DNA from: CAZKKF01 sp964553285
GTDB taxonomy: Bacteria > Patescibacteriota > Minisyncoccia > Phycocordibacterales > Zambryskibacteraceae
NCBI GenBank assembly: GCA_964553285.1
Contig: CAZKKF010000012.1
Span: 1-21,734 of the forward strand
Length of the DNA: 21,734 nt
Direction: 5' to 3'
A model generated the notes under the pieces. That model did not search any database. It saw nothing but the letters and a program-made list of their open reading frames with translations, and was not told the origin of the DNA. Of this stretch, positions 13,719-20,173 are shown piece by piece (position 1 is the first letter of the stretch; each line of letters opens with the position of its first letter). The position numbers were made by a program, and so were the translations under genes.

Positions 13719-14315
13719 TCATTCTTTTGAATTGAAAGCATTGATAGCGGCAACAAAACTCTCGCCGATAATAACCTCAAGAGCCTCAACCGCTTTTTTT
13801 ACGGACTTCTTGACCACGAGCTGTTCGTCTTTTTTGAATTCGCCGAGTACCAGTTTTACCACCTTGTCGCCGTCCTTGAGCTTCTTTGCATTGCCGTGCC
13901 TGTCCGCAGGGGCCACCCCTATCCTTATCCTGGCAAAGTCGCGCGTCTTTATGTGCTTCATGATGGAATCAACTCCCTTGTGCCCGCCCGCTCCCCTGGC
14001 AAACACGAGCCTCAGGGAGCCCAAAGGAAGGTCCAGTTCGTCATGCACCACCACAAGGTTCTTTGCGGCCGTCTGGCTTTTTATAAAGAGCGCGGCCGTC
14101 TGCCCCGATTGGTTCATAAAAACCTCCGGCAAAACAAGTACGGCCTTCCTGCCCCCGATAACGGCGTTTGCCTTGAGAGCTTTCATCTTTTTGTCCGCGC
14201 TCCAAACGGCATCGTACTTTTTTGCCAGAGCAAGGACGGCGTCCCTGCCCACATTGTGCCGGCTGCCTTCGTATTCTTCTCCCGGATTTCCCAGACCTAT
14301 TACGGTAAATGTCAT
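13719..14315 (-). CDS. pth: Peptidyl-tRNA hydrolase
   Basis: A 198-residue protein that frees tRNA from prematurely released peptidyl-tRNA. The family landmarks are all present: GLGNPGEEYEGSRHNVG with the catalytic His, PEVFMNQSG, VVVHDELDLPLG with the key Asp, and GAGGHKG. I place the start at the second of two ATGs (14315). The promoter's -10 TAGAAT (14329-14324) ends two bases from the first ATG (14321), so a transcript can only begin near 14317. Starting at 14321 would add ML. The gene diverges from lepB with overlapping promoters and converges with rpsA. Confidence 0.94.
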   Translation of the reverse strand: MTFTVIGLGNPGEEYEGSRHNVGRDAVLALAKKYDAVWSADKKMKALKANAVIGGRKAVLVLPEVFMNQSGQTAALFIKSQTAAKNLVVVHDELDLPLGSLRLVFARGAGGHKGVDSIMKHIKTRDFARIRIGVAPADRHGNAKKLKDGDKVVKLVLGEFKKDEQLVVKKSVKKAVEALEVIIGESFVAAINAFNSKE

Positions 14316-14323
14316 CAACATTC

Positions 14324-14352
14324 ATTCTACAACGATAAAGCCTTGCCACCAA
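14324..14352 (-). promoter_or_regulatory. Promoter of pth
   Basis: On the minus strand TTGGTG (14352-14347), a 17-nt spacer and TAGAAT (14329-14324). The -35 lies inside the inverted repeat ACCAAG-ACGCA-CTTGGT (14348-14364), shared with the lepB promoter. The predicted mRNA begins at or next to the ATG at 14315. Confidence 0.6.
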
Positions 14353-14372
14353 GACGCACTTGGTCTTACAAT
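14343..14372 (+). promoter_or_regulatory. Promoter of lepB
   Basis: TTGCCA (14343-14348), an 18-nt spacer and TACAAT (14367-14372), ten bases before the ATG at 14382. The inverted repeat 14348-14364 fills most of the spacer. Confidence 0.65.
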
Positions 14373-14381
14373 GATGCGCAA

Positions 14382-14978
14382 ATGCACGAGACTGAAACCA
14401 AAAAATCAGAACAAAAGAAGGGCGGATGGTTGCGGGATATTTTGGTTTTTGCGGGACTCATAGTTTTTGTCATCATTCCTTTCAGGATTTTTGTGGCACA
14501 GCCCTACATAGTGGACGGATGGTCCATGGATCCCACCTTCCGCTCGGGCGAGTACCTGATAGTTGACCAGATATCCTTCCGATTGCGCGAGCCGGTGCGC
14601 GGAGAAGTGGTGGTGTTCAAATATCCCAAAGACCCGAGAAAATATTTCATAAAGAGGATCATCGGCCTGCCGGGAGAAACCGTCATCATAAAGGAGGGTG
14701 TCGTGTCGGTGGTTGACGCGGAGGGTAAAACACTCTCCCTCAACGAGCCGTTCGTGGCCTTTTTCAAGAATGACGACAACGCCGAGTACGTCCTCGGCCG
14801 GACCGAATTTTTTGTCATGGGAGACAACAGAATAGGCAGTGCCGACTCGCGCCTGTGGGGCGCACTGCCGGAGCAAAATATCGTGGGCAGGCCTCTCTTT
14901 TCCCTATTTCCAGTAAGCCGCATATCCGTACTGCCCGGAGACGCAAGCAAGACGATTGTTGAAGATGAAAACCACTAA
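14382..14978 (+). CDS. lepB: Signal peptidase I
   Basis: A 198-residue membrane protease that removes signal peptides, such as those on the pilins in this window. It has a basic N-terminus and one membrane segment (about 20-38). The nucleophile Ser48 lies in GWSMDPTF, the general base Lys91 in YFIKRIIGLPGE, and the late GDNR motif with a following Ser-Asp-Ser-Arg is kept. Open reading extends upstream through the pth antisense, but 14382 is the only sensible start given the membrane topology and the promoter ten bases before it. It overlaps the next gene by 14 nt. Confidence 0.93.
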   Translation: MHETETKKSEQKKGGWLRDILVFAGLIVFVIIPFRIFVAQPYIVDGWSMDPTFRSGEYLIVDQISFRLREPVRGEVVVFKYPKDPRKYFIKRIIGLPGETVIIKEGVVSVVDAEGKTLSLNEPFVAFFKNDDNAEYVLGRTEFFVMGDNRIGSADSRLWGALPEQNIVGRPLFSLFPVSRISVLPGDASKTIVEDENH

Positions 14979-16170
14979 GGCGGAGCAAAACGAACCCGTG
15001 ACGAAAGAGAGGCAAAGAGCCGAACTTTTGCCATGGAGAACCATACAAAACAAAGCCGAAGAGGTGGCGGCGTATTTCGGCTTCAACCCGATAGACCCGT
15101 CCGTGCCGGGAAAACAGGACAGAGCATACGGATCATCTCTCGAAAAAGACGACCCGTTCGGGCCGCCGCAAAAACAGCTCATTTATCTTGAAGACAAAAT
15201 CGCTTTGCTCAGAAGATACTCGGCGGACAACTGGGCTTCCCTGCCCCATCCGCTGTTTCTTGTAAGCTCGGCTTCCTCGGCCGGAGAAACGGTCGTGCAC
15301 CTCGATATCATAGGCATGACGGGCACGGCCGCCGAGGCCCTGCTCGCCCAGACCGCCCTCTCCATACTCTCCTCCCACGGAGAAAAAGATATGCGCTTCA
15401 CCTTAAACAGCGTGGGCGACAGAGAGTCGGCGAGCGACTTTGACCGCGGACTAAACTCCTTCATAAAAAAGAACATGCCGCTCATGCCGGACAGCGTAAA
15501 GAAAATAATCCGCGACAACAGCTATGCCTTTCTCAACGACAAGCGCCTCGGCGAATCGCCCTTTGCCGATCGCTCCCCCAATTCAATCTCCACCCTGTCA
15601 TCATCGGCAAGAGAACATTTCAAGGAAGTGATTGAATACATAGAGGCCTTGGGAGCACCGTACGAGATGAGCCATTCCCTGCTTGTGTGGAGACAGGCTT
15701 CCTCCCAGATAGCTTTTGAGATACGTTCGGAAGAAGAAGACAAGGTCCTGGCCCAGAGCATAAGATACTCCCCTCTGACAAAAAAAATGGGCTTCAAAAG
15801 AGAGCTTCCGGCCCTGACCTGCGCCATATCCATAAAGCAATCCAAATCGGCAAAAAAGAAACTGCCCGAGCCCCTGTTCCACTTCGTACAGCTAAGCTAT
15901 GCAGCCAAACTGCAGACCCTGCCCATCATAGAGTGCCTGCGCAAAGAGGAAATACCGGTGCTCTTTTATCTATCAAGGGACAAGCTAAGCGGCCAGCTGA
16001 CCCCCTCGGGCACCGCCAAGACGCCCTATCTTCTGCTCATGGGCCACAAGGAGGCCCTGGATAAGACTATTATCGTGCGAAACGAGGAGACCAGGTCCCA
16101 GGAAATAGTGGCTGTAAAGGACCTATCCGGGCACCTGCATAAAATTACCAAAAAGTACCGGGGAAATTAG
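14965..16170 (+). CDS. Histidyl-tRNA synthetase-like protein without catalytic motifs
   Basis: A 401-residue protein from ATG 14965; an in-frame TTG at 14956 would add three residues. The backbone follows HisRS: VHLDIIGMTGTAAEALLAQ and LNSVGDRESASDFDRGL in the core, FKEVIEYIEALG, and a C-terminal anticodon-binding-like domain (about 300-400, IIECLRKEEIPVLFYLSRDKL). The motifs needed for aminoacylation are absent. The FRxE motif-2 position reads LFLVSSASS, the RGLDYY position reads LLVWRQASS, and the GGRYDGL position reads SIRYSPL. It is therefore a paralogue with another role, perhaps regulatory like HisZ or Gcn2. It overlaps lepB and shares its transcript. Confidence 0.72.
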   Translation: MKTTKAEQNEPVTKERQRAELLPWRTIQNKAEEVAAYFGFNPIDPSVPGKQDRAYGSSLEKDDPFGPPQKQLIYLEDKIALLRRYSADNWASLPHPLFLVSSASSAGETVVHLDIIGMTGTAAEALLAQTALSILSSHGEKDMRFTLNSVGDRESASDFDRGLNSFIKKNMPLMPDSVKKIIRDNSYAFLNDKRLGESPFADRSPNSISTLSSSAREHFKEVIEYIEALGAPYEMSHSLLVWRQASSQIAFEIRSEEEDKVLAQSIRYSPLTKKMGFKRELPALTCAISIKQSKSAKKKLPEPLFHFVQLSYAAKLQTLPIIECLRKEEIPVLFYLSRDKLSGQLTPSGTAKTPYLLLMGHKEALDKTIIVRNEETRSQEIVAVKDLSGHLHKITKKYRGN

Positions 16171-16186
16171 GCCGAAGATAAGGCAA

Positions 16187-16215
16187 TTGACCCCTAAACT
16201 TAGGCGTGTTAGAGT
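16187..16215 (+). promoter_or_regulatory. Promoter of rpsU with an internal inverted repeat
   Basis: TTGACC (16187-16192), a 17-nt spacer and TAGAGT (16210-16215), ten bases before the ATG at 16225. CCTAA-AC-TTAGG (16193-16204) lies in the spacer and could be an operator. Confidence 0.6.
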
Positions 16216-16224
16216 AGCCAGACC

Positions 16225-16473
16225 ATGATAAATGTAGAGGTAACAAAACAGGGCACCGAGAACAATCTCGGTCTTTTGCGCCGCTTTTCCAAGCGCATGC
16301 AGGGCTCCGGCAACCTGTCCGCTTTGAGAAGCCGCCGATATTCCCAGAGAAACATTTCTGAGAACGTAAAGAAAAAGAGAACCCTCAAAGTGCTCAAGAA
16401 GCGCGAAAATATAAAAGAGGCCATAAAGCTCGGCAAAATAGTCCCCCATGCCAAAACCAAAGGCCGCAGATAA
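16225..16473 (+). CDS. rpsU: 30S ribosomal protein bS21
   Basis: An 82-residue, very basic protein. The pattern ENNLGLLRRFSKRMQGSGNLS, then LRSRRYSQR, then a Lys/Arg-rich helix, matches bS21, a small-subunit protein that sits near the anti-Shine-Dalgarno end of 16S rRNA. It is slightly longer than the E. coli protein, with a GKIVPHAKTKGRR tail. The promoter ends ten bases before the ATG, which suggests a leaderless mRNA. Its last 26 nt overlap ybeY in another frame. Confidence 0.88.
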   Translation: MINVEVTKQGTENNLGLLRRFSKRMQGSGNLSALRSRRYSQRNISENVKKKRTLKVLKKRENIKEAIKLGKIVPHAKTKGRR

Positions 16474-16912
16474 AAGAAAGAAAAGAGGCGATACAGGCGC
16501 CCCGCGTACGCGGGGCGCCGACTCTTTTGGCCCTTCCCTATCCCTAAAAAACACCACTTCAAAGCGCCTGCCTCCTCTCCCCTTTGAAGAAATGAAGAAC
16601 GCAGTCCTCGGCAAAAGATACGCTCTCTCTCTTGTGGTTGCCGGAGATGCACTGACCCGCAGACTCAATCGCACCTACCGAGGCAAGGACAAGCCGGCGG
16701 ATGTGCTATCTTTTCCTTTGAGCAAGGAGAGCGGCGAGATATTTTTGAACCCCGGTCTTGCGGAAAAAAAAGCAAAAAAGTTTTCCATGAGCGGCAGTGG
16801 ATTCATCGGTTTTTTGTTTATCCACGGTTTACTGCATTTGAAGGGCTTCGAACACGGGGTTAGAATGGAGAGAGCAGAGAAACGCATGTGCGAAAAATTC
16901 GGACTGAAGTGA
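16448..16912 (+). CDS. ybeY: YbeY endoribonuclease / rRNA maturation factor
   Basis: A 154-residue protein with LNRTYRGKDKPADVLSFPL, GEIFLNPG and the zinc motif HGLLHLKGFEH, where three histidines bind the metal. YbeY acts in 16S rRNA 3' maturation and ribosome quality control. I place the start at 16448, inside rpsU. Family-like sequence (SLSLKNTTSKRLPPLP) begins near residue 31, and the next in-frame ATG (16592) would cut it off. The first 30 residues are a basic extension encoded partly by a 24-nt perfect palindrome. It is transcribed after rpsU and before ftsA. Confidence 0.88.
   Translation: MPKPKAADKRKKRGDTGAPRTRGADSFGPSLSLKNTTSKRLPPLPFEEMKNAVLGKRYALSLVVAGDALTRRLNRTYRGKDKPADVLSFPLSKESGEIFLNPGLAEKKAKKFSMSGSGFIGFLFIHGLLHLKGFEHGVRMERAEKRMCEKFGLK
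16496..16528 (+). terminator. GC-rich perfect palindrome inside the 5' part of ybeY, attenuator-like
   Basis: GGCGCCCCGCG (16496-16506) is complementary to CGCGGGGCGCC (16509-16519) with only TA between; in RNA a 3-4 nt loop would form. GACTCTTTT follows. It lies 23 nt after the rpsU stop but within the ybeY frame, so it could reduce read-through from rpsU into ybeY-ftsA. Confidence 0.5.
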
Positions 16913-16959
16913 ACTTGAGATAAAAGTCGAAAAACAAATGCGTCTGCCGTACACACCAA

Positions 16960-18150
16960 ATGCAAGCACGCATAGCAACAGGCATAGACGTAGGCACCCA
17001 TCGCATTAAGGCGGTCATCGCCGAGCGTTCCAGAGACGGCGGAGCGCCGAGGATAATAGGCACCGGCTCTTCCGAGTCCAAGGGCCTGCGCCACGGCTAT
17101 GTGGTAAACGTTGACGAAGCGGCGCGCTCCATCAGGGCCGCGGTGGCCGAGGCCGAGCGCATGGCAGACGTTAGCGTATCGGAAGCGGTGCTCTCCGTGG
17201 GCGGCATAGGCCTCTCCTCCATCACCGCCACAGGCTCGCTTTCCGTGGCAAGATCCGACAACGAAATAACCGAGGACGACATGGAGCTTGTCCAGCACAT
17301 AGCGGAAGAATCCATACCGCCTGCGGAAATACAAAACCGGCGGATAATCTACTCCATTCCCATTGAATACAGAGTGGACAAGAAGCACGCCCTGGGAAGC
17401 CCTGCCGGAATGCAGGGCACGGAGCTTGGCGTAACGATGCTTTTCATAACATGCCTTGAACACCACATACGCGACCTGGTGGAAGCGGCGGCGGAAGCGG
17501 GCATTGAAGCCACAGACGTGGCGGCCGCACCCATTGCCGCAAGCCTGGTTACGCTTTCCCGCGCCCAAAAAGTGGCAGGATGCGTGCTGGTAAACATCGG
17601 CTCCGAAACTCTTTCCATAACGGTATTTGAAAACGACATGCCGGTATCACTTGAAATACTGCCCGTGGGCTCTACCGACATCACCCACGACATAGCCCTC
17701 GGCATGAAGGTATCCCTTGAAGAAGCCGAGACGGTAAAGAAAGGCGGCTTCGCCCCGCGCGACTATCCGCAAAAAAAGCTTGACGACATCATGGCCTCAA
17801 GGCTCTCAAACATATTTTCCGCCGTGGATACACACCTCAAGCGCCTCGGCCGCTCGGGCCTTCTGCCTGCGGGCATCATTATCACCGGAGGCGGGGCAAG
17901 CATCGCCAACATAAAAGAACTCGCCGAAAGCTCCCTGCGCCTACCCTCGCGTGTGGCCCATATCCAAGTCAGCGACTCTGCAAAAAACAAAGACTCCGTC
18001 TTTGCGGTGGCATACGGCCTCTGCATCATAGGTCTTCACAGCGGAAGAAAGGGGCCGCTAAAGCTTGGCGGTTCGGGACGGGGCTTTTCCAGGACAGTCG
18101 GCAGATTTTTCAAAAAAGCGGGAGAGATGTTTTCAAAGTTTTTGCCCTAG
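16960..18150 (+). CDS. ftsA: Cell division protein FtsA
   Basis: A 396-residue actin-like ATPase that tethers FtsZ to the membrane. The actin-fold ATP motifs are present: GIDVGTHRIKAVIAE (phosphate 1), VNIGSETLSITVFEN (phosphate 2) and IIITGGGASIANIKELAE (adenosine). The C-terminus after a Gly-rich linker is FSRTVGRFFKKAGEMFSKFL, an amphipathic helix of the type that binds membrane. The gene is 47 nt after ybeY. About half of its isoleucines use ATA. Normally ftsZ follows directly; here an opposite-strand gene separates the two. Confidence 0.93.
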   Translation: MQARIATGIDVGTHRIKAVIAERSRDGGAPRIIGTGSSESKGLRHGYVVNVDEAARSIRAAVAEAERMADVSVSEAVLSVGGIGLSSITATGSLSVARSDNEITEDDMELVQHIAEESIPPAEIQNRRIIYSIPIEYRVDKKHALGSPAGMQGTELGVTMLFITCLEHHIRDLVEAAAEAGIEATDVAAAPIAASLVTLSRAQKVAGCVLVNIGSETLSITVFENDMPVSLEILPVGSTDITHDIALGMKVSLEEAETVKKGGFAPRDYPQKKLDDIMASRLSNIFSAVDTHLKRLGRSGLLPAGIIITGGGASIANIKELAESSLRLPSRVAHIQVSDSAKNKDSVFAVAYGLCIIGLHSGRKGPLKLGGSGRGFSRTVGRFFKKAGEMFSKFLP

Positions 18151-18181
18151 GCGTTTTTTCTCCAAAAGATAGGTAGTAAGA

Positions 18182-18211
18182 CCGCCCGCAACCAACTTTG
18201 GTTGCGGGCGG
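18182..18211. terminator. Terminator hairpin between ftsA and the opposite-strand gene
   Basis: A 13-bp perfect GC-rich stem (18182-18194 with 18199-18211) with the 4-nt loop ACTT, lying between two convergent stops. Neither flank has a strong T run: CTTGGCGTTCTC on the + side, CTTACTACCTATCTTTTGG on the minus side. Confidence 0.7.
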
Positions 18212-18229
18212 CTTGGCGTTCTCACACCA

Positions 18230-18766
18230 TCACACGCTCATCTGCGCCTGCTTCTGACCCCCTTCCGGAGCCAGAGAACTCACCGACGAGAACAGGGTCA
18301 TCCTGCCCTTGCCGATGATGGCGGCACTGCACGGGTGAATAGAGCCACCCGGACGAGCGTTCATCGAGGCCTTGAGCCGGCCTGCCACGAAGGGCAGGAG
18401 GTGCTCCATGGCGGCAAGGCCGCACAGTACGAAGACCGTGTCAGGCCCGCGGGGCGAGGCCAGAAGACTGTCCATGCGGAGGCACATCTTCTTGAACCTC
18501 CCCTCGTCTTCGGGCCTTGCGCCGCTCCGAACCTCCAGGAGTTCGGACCAGACCACATGGCCGATGCGGGAAAACCGCGAGGCCAGGGTCCTGCCCGCTT
18601 CCTCAGCGAAGGGAGCGGAGGAGCACACCACGAGCGATCGCCCGAAGTCCTCCGAGCCGAAGGAGCGGATGCGCCGCTCCAGCTGGTTGCGCCCGAGGAG
18701 AGAAGACTCTCCCATGTCGGACTGGTGGTGAGGATGGGTGATGAGAACCACCTTGCTAACTCCCAT
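18230..18766 (-). CDS. Histidine-phosphatase-like protein, degenerate
   Basis: A 178-residue protein with weak but ordered resemblance to the histidine phosphatase (phosphoglycerate mutase-like) fold. VVLITHPHHQSD stands where LxRHGxT is expected, VVCSSAPFAEEAGRTLASRF where SSPxxRAxxTA is expected, and VFVLCGLAAMEHLLPF where the late HG motif should be. The RHG arginine, the second arginine and the late histidine are all missing, so ordinary phosphatase chemistry is unlikely. GGAG six bases before the ATG is a real Shine-Dalgarno site. The gene has a perfect promoter and sits between ftsA and ftsZ on the opposite strand. None of its six isoleucines uses ATA. The fold call is tentative. Confidence 0.55.
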   Translation of the reverse strand: MGVSKVVLITHPHHQSDMGESSLLGRNQLERRIRSFGSEDFGRSLVVCSSAPFAEEAGRTLASRFSRIGHVVWSELLEVRSGARPEDEGRFKKMCLRMDSLLASPRGPDTVFVLCGLAAMEHLLPFVAGRLKASMNARPGGSIHPCSAAIIGKGRMTLFSSVSSLAPEGGQKQAQMSV

Positions 18767-18832
18767 GTGCTACTCCAGGATGAAGGTGTAAAAAACGGTA
18801 CTGCGGGAACCTACAAGCGCACATCTCCCCTA

Positions 18833-18861
18833 ATTATATTCCTTTTTGGCTCGGCTGTCAA
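18833..18861 (-). promoter_or_regulatory. Perfect consensus promoter of the 18230-18766 gene
   Basis: On the minus strand TTGACA (18861-18856), an exact 17-nt spacer and TATAAT (18838-18833). The leader is about 60 nt. Its -35 is five bases from the -35 of the divergent ftsZ promoter. Confidence 0.85.
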
Positions 18862-18866
18862 GCCGC

Positions 18867-18895
18867 TTGCCAAAGGGGTAATGCGGGCGTAGTAT
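18867..18895 (+). promoter_or_regulatory. Candidate promoter of ftsZ
   Basis: TTGCCA (18867-18872), a 17-nt spacer and TAGTAT (18890-18895), predicting a start near 18902 and a 53-nt leader. Confidence 0.5.
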
Positions 18896-18920
18896 GGTGG
18901 CCAATCATTAGAAGAAAAAA

Positions 18921-18936
18921 GCCCTTGGGAAAGGGC
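18921..18936 (-). terminator. Short hairpin in the ftsZ leader, terminator-like on the minus strand
   Basis: GCCCTT (18921-18926) pairs with AAGGGC (18931-18936) around GGGA. Read on the minus strand it is followed by TTTTTTCTTC, as in an intrinsic terminator. Read on the + strand it is a plain leader hairpin 18 nt before the ftsZ ATG. Confidence 0.4.
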
Positions 18937-18954
18937 AAAAACAGACAGAAAAAC

Positions 18955-20130
18955 ATGCCTCAGATAAAACCGGATTTTGAAACATTTGCGCGGATAAAGG
19001 TCATCGGAGTGGGCGGCTCGGGCAGAAATGCCGTAAACCACATGGTGAACTCCAAGGTCAAGGGCGTGGACTTCATCGCCGTAAACACGGATGCCCAGGA
19101 CTTGCACCATTCCCTGGCCAAGAAGAAAGTGCACATCGGCAAGAACCTCACGCGAGGTCTTGGAACCGGCATGAATCCGGAACTCGGACAGAGAGCTGTT
19201 GAAGAAACCAAGGAAGAGATGCAGGAGGCCATCAAGGGCGCCGACATGGTGTTTGTGGCCTGCGGTATGGGCGGAGGCACCGGCACCGGCGCGGCCCCCA
19301 CCATCGCCAAGATCGCCCGCGACCTGGGCTGTCTCACTGTAGCTGTCGTGACCAAGCCTTTCTCCTTTGAGGGCCAGCAGAGAATGCGCATCGCCGAGCA
19401 GGGTTTGGAGGAACTTAGAAAATCCGTGGATGCGATCATCATCATTCCCAACGACAGACTCCTCGGCATCATAGACAAAGACACTACCGCCAGAAACGCT
19501 TTTGCCATGTCTGACGAAATACTGCGCCAGGCGGTTGAGAGCATATCCGACCTCATCACCATGCCGGGTATCATCAACATAGACTTCGCGGACATCAAGG
19601 CCATCATGGAAGACGCAGGACCTGCTCTCATGGGCATAGGCTCGGCAAGCGGCGAGGGACGGGCAATGGAGGCGGCAAAGCAGGCTATAAACTCTCCCCT
19701 GCTTGAGGTTTCAATCGCGGGAGCAAAGGGCGTGCTCTTCTCTATCTTCGGCGGAGACGACCTTACCATGTTTGAGATACAGGATGCGGCCAAGGTTATC
19801 ACCGAATCCGTTGACCCCAACGCCCGCATTATATTCGGTACGGTAAGAGACGAGAAGCTCAAGAAGAACGAAATCAAGATTACCGTCATTGCCACGGGCT
19901 TCCCTGAAGGGGCTTTGGTAAAAAGCTCTCTTTTCCCCATGCGCGAGGAGGAACCCGCCAAGAAAGGTAAAATATTCAACACCATCTCCGCTCCCAAAGT
20001 AGAGGAAAAAGAAGAGAAACAGCCGGAAGTAAAAAAAGAAGAAGAGCCCGCACCAAGGCCCGCCACCACGGACGACGAGGATGACGACTGGGTAGTGCCC
20101 TCTTTTCTCAGGCGCTCAAAGCTCAAATAA
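18955..20130 (+). CDS. ftsZ: Cell division protein FtsZ
   Basis: A 391-residue tubulin-like GTPase that polymerises into the division ring. The start is placed at MPQIKPDFETFARIKVIGVG because the upstream TTG would add a meaningless basic stretch from the leader hairpin. The GTP-binding signature GMGGGTGTGAAPTIAK and the T7 catalytic loop NIDFADIKAIM are intact. After a Glu/Lys/Pro linker (about 340-375) the protein ends in WVVPSFLRRSKLK, the conserved tail that binds FtsA. About a quarter to a third of its isoleucines use ATA. Confidence 0.96.
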   Translation: MPQIKPDFETFARIKVIGVGGSGRNAVNHMVNSKVKGVDFIAVNTDAQDLHHSLAKKKVHIGKNLTRGLGTGMNPELGQRAVEETKEEMQEAIKGADMVFVACGMGGGTGTGAAPTIAKIARDLGCLTVAVVTKPFSFEGQQRMRIAEQGLEELRKSVDAIIIIPNDRLLGIIDKDTTARNAFAMSDEILRQAVESISDLITMPGIINIDFADIKAIMEDAGPALMGIGSASGEGRAMEAAKQAINSPLLEVSIAGAKGVLFSIFGGDDLTMFEIQDAAKVITESVDPNARIIFGTVRDEKLKKNEIKITVIATGFPEGALVKSSLFPMREEEPAKKGKIFNTISAPKVEEKEEKQPEVKKEEEPAPRPATTDDEDDDWVVPSFLRRSKLK

Positions 20131-20173
20131 TACCCATTGAAGGGCGGGGGCAAAAAAGGTAAGCTAAAGCCCT

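Noticed and set aside
13896..14381. A 162-residue N-terminal extension of lepB
   Set aside because: It runs antisense through pth, has no family similarity, and would bury the membrane anchor. The promoter and ATG at 14382 fit the family length.
18955..20130. Recoded TGA (code 25 lineages)
   Set aside because: Several genes end at TGA with terminators or coupled starts directly after, and no conserved protein here contains in-frame TGA.
18960..20153. A 397-codon minus-strand open frame over ftsZ
   Set aside because: It mirrors ftsZ codon structure, is full of Ser/Met/Pro with no domain, and lacks a promoter.
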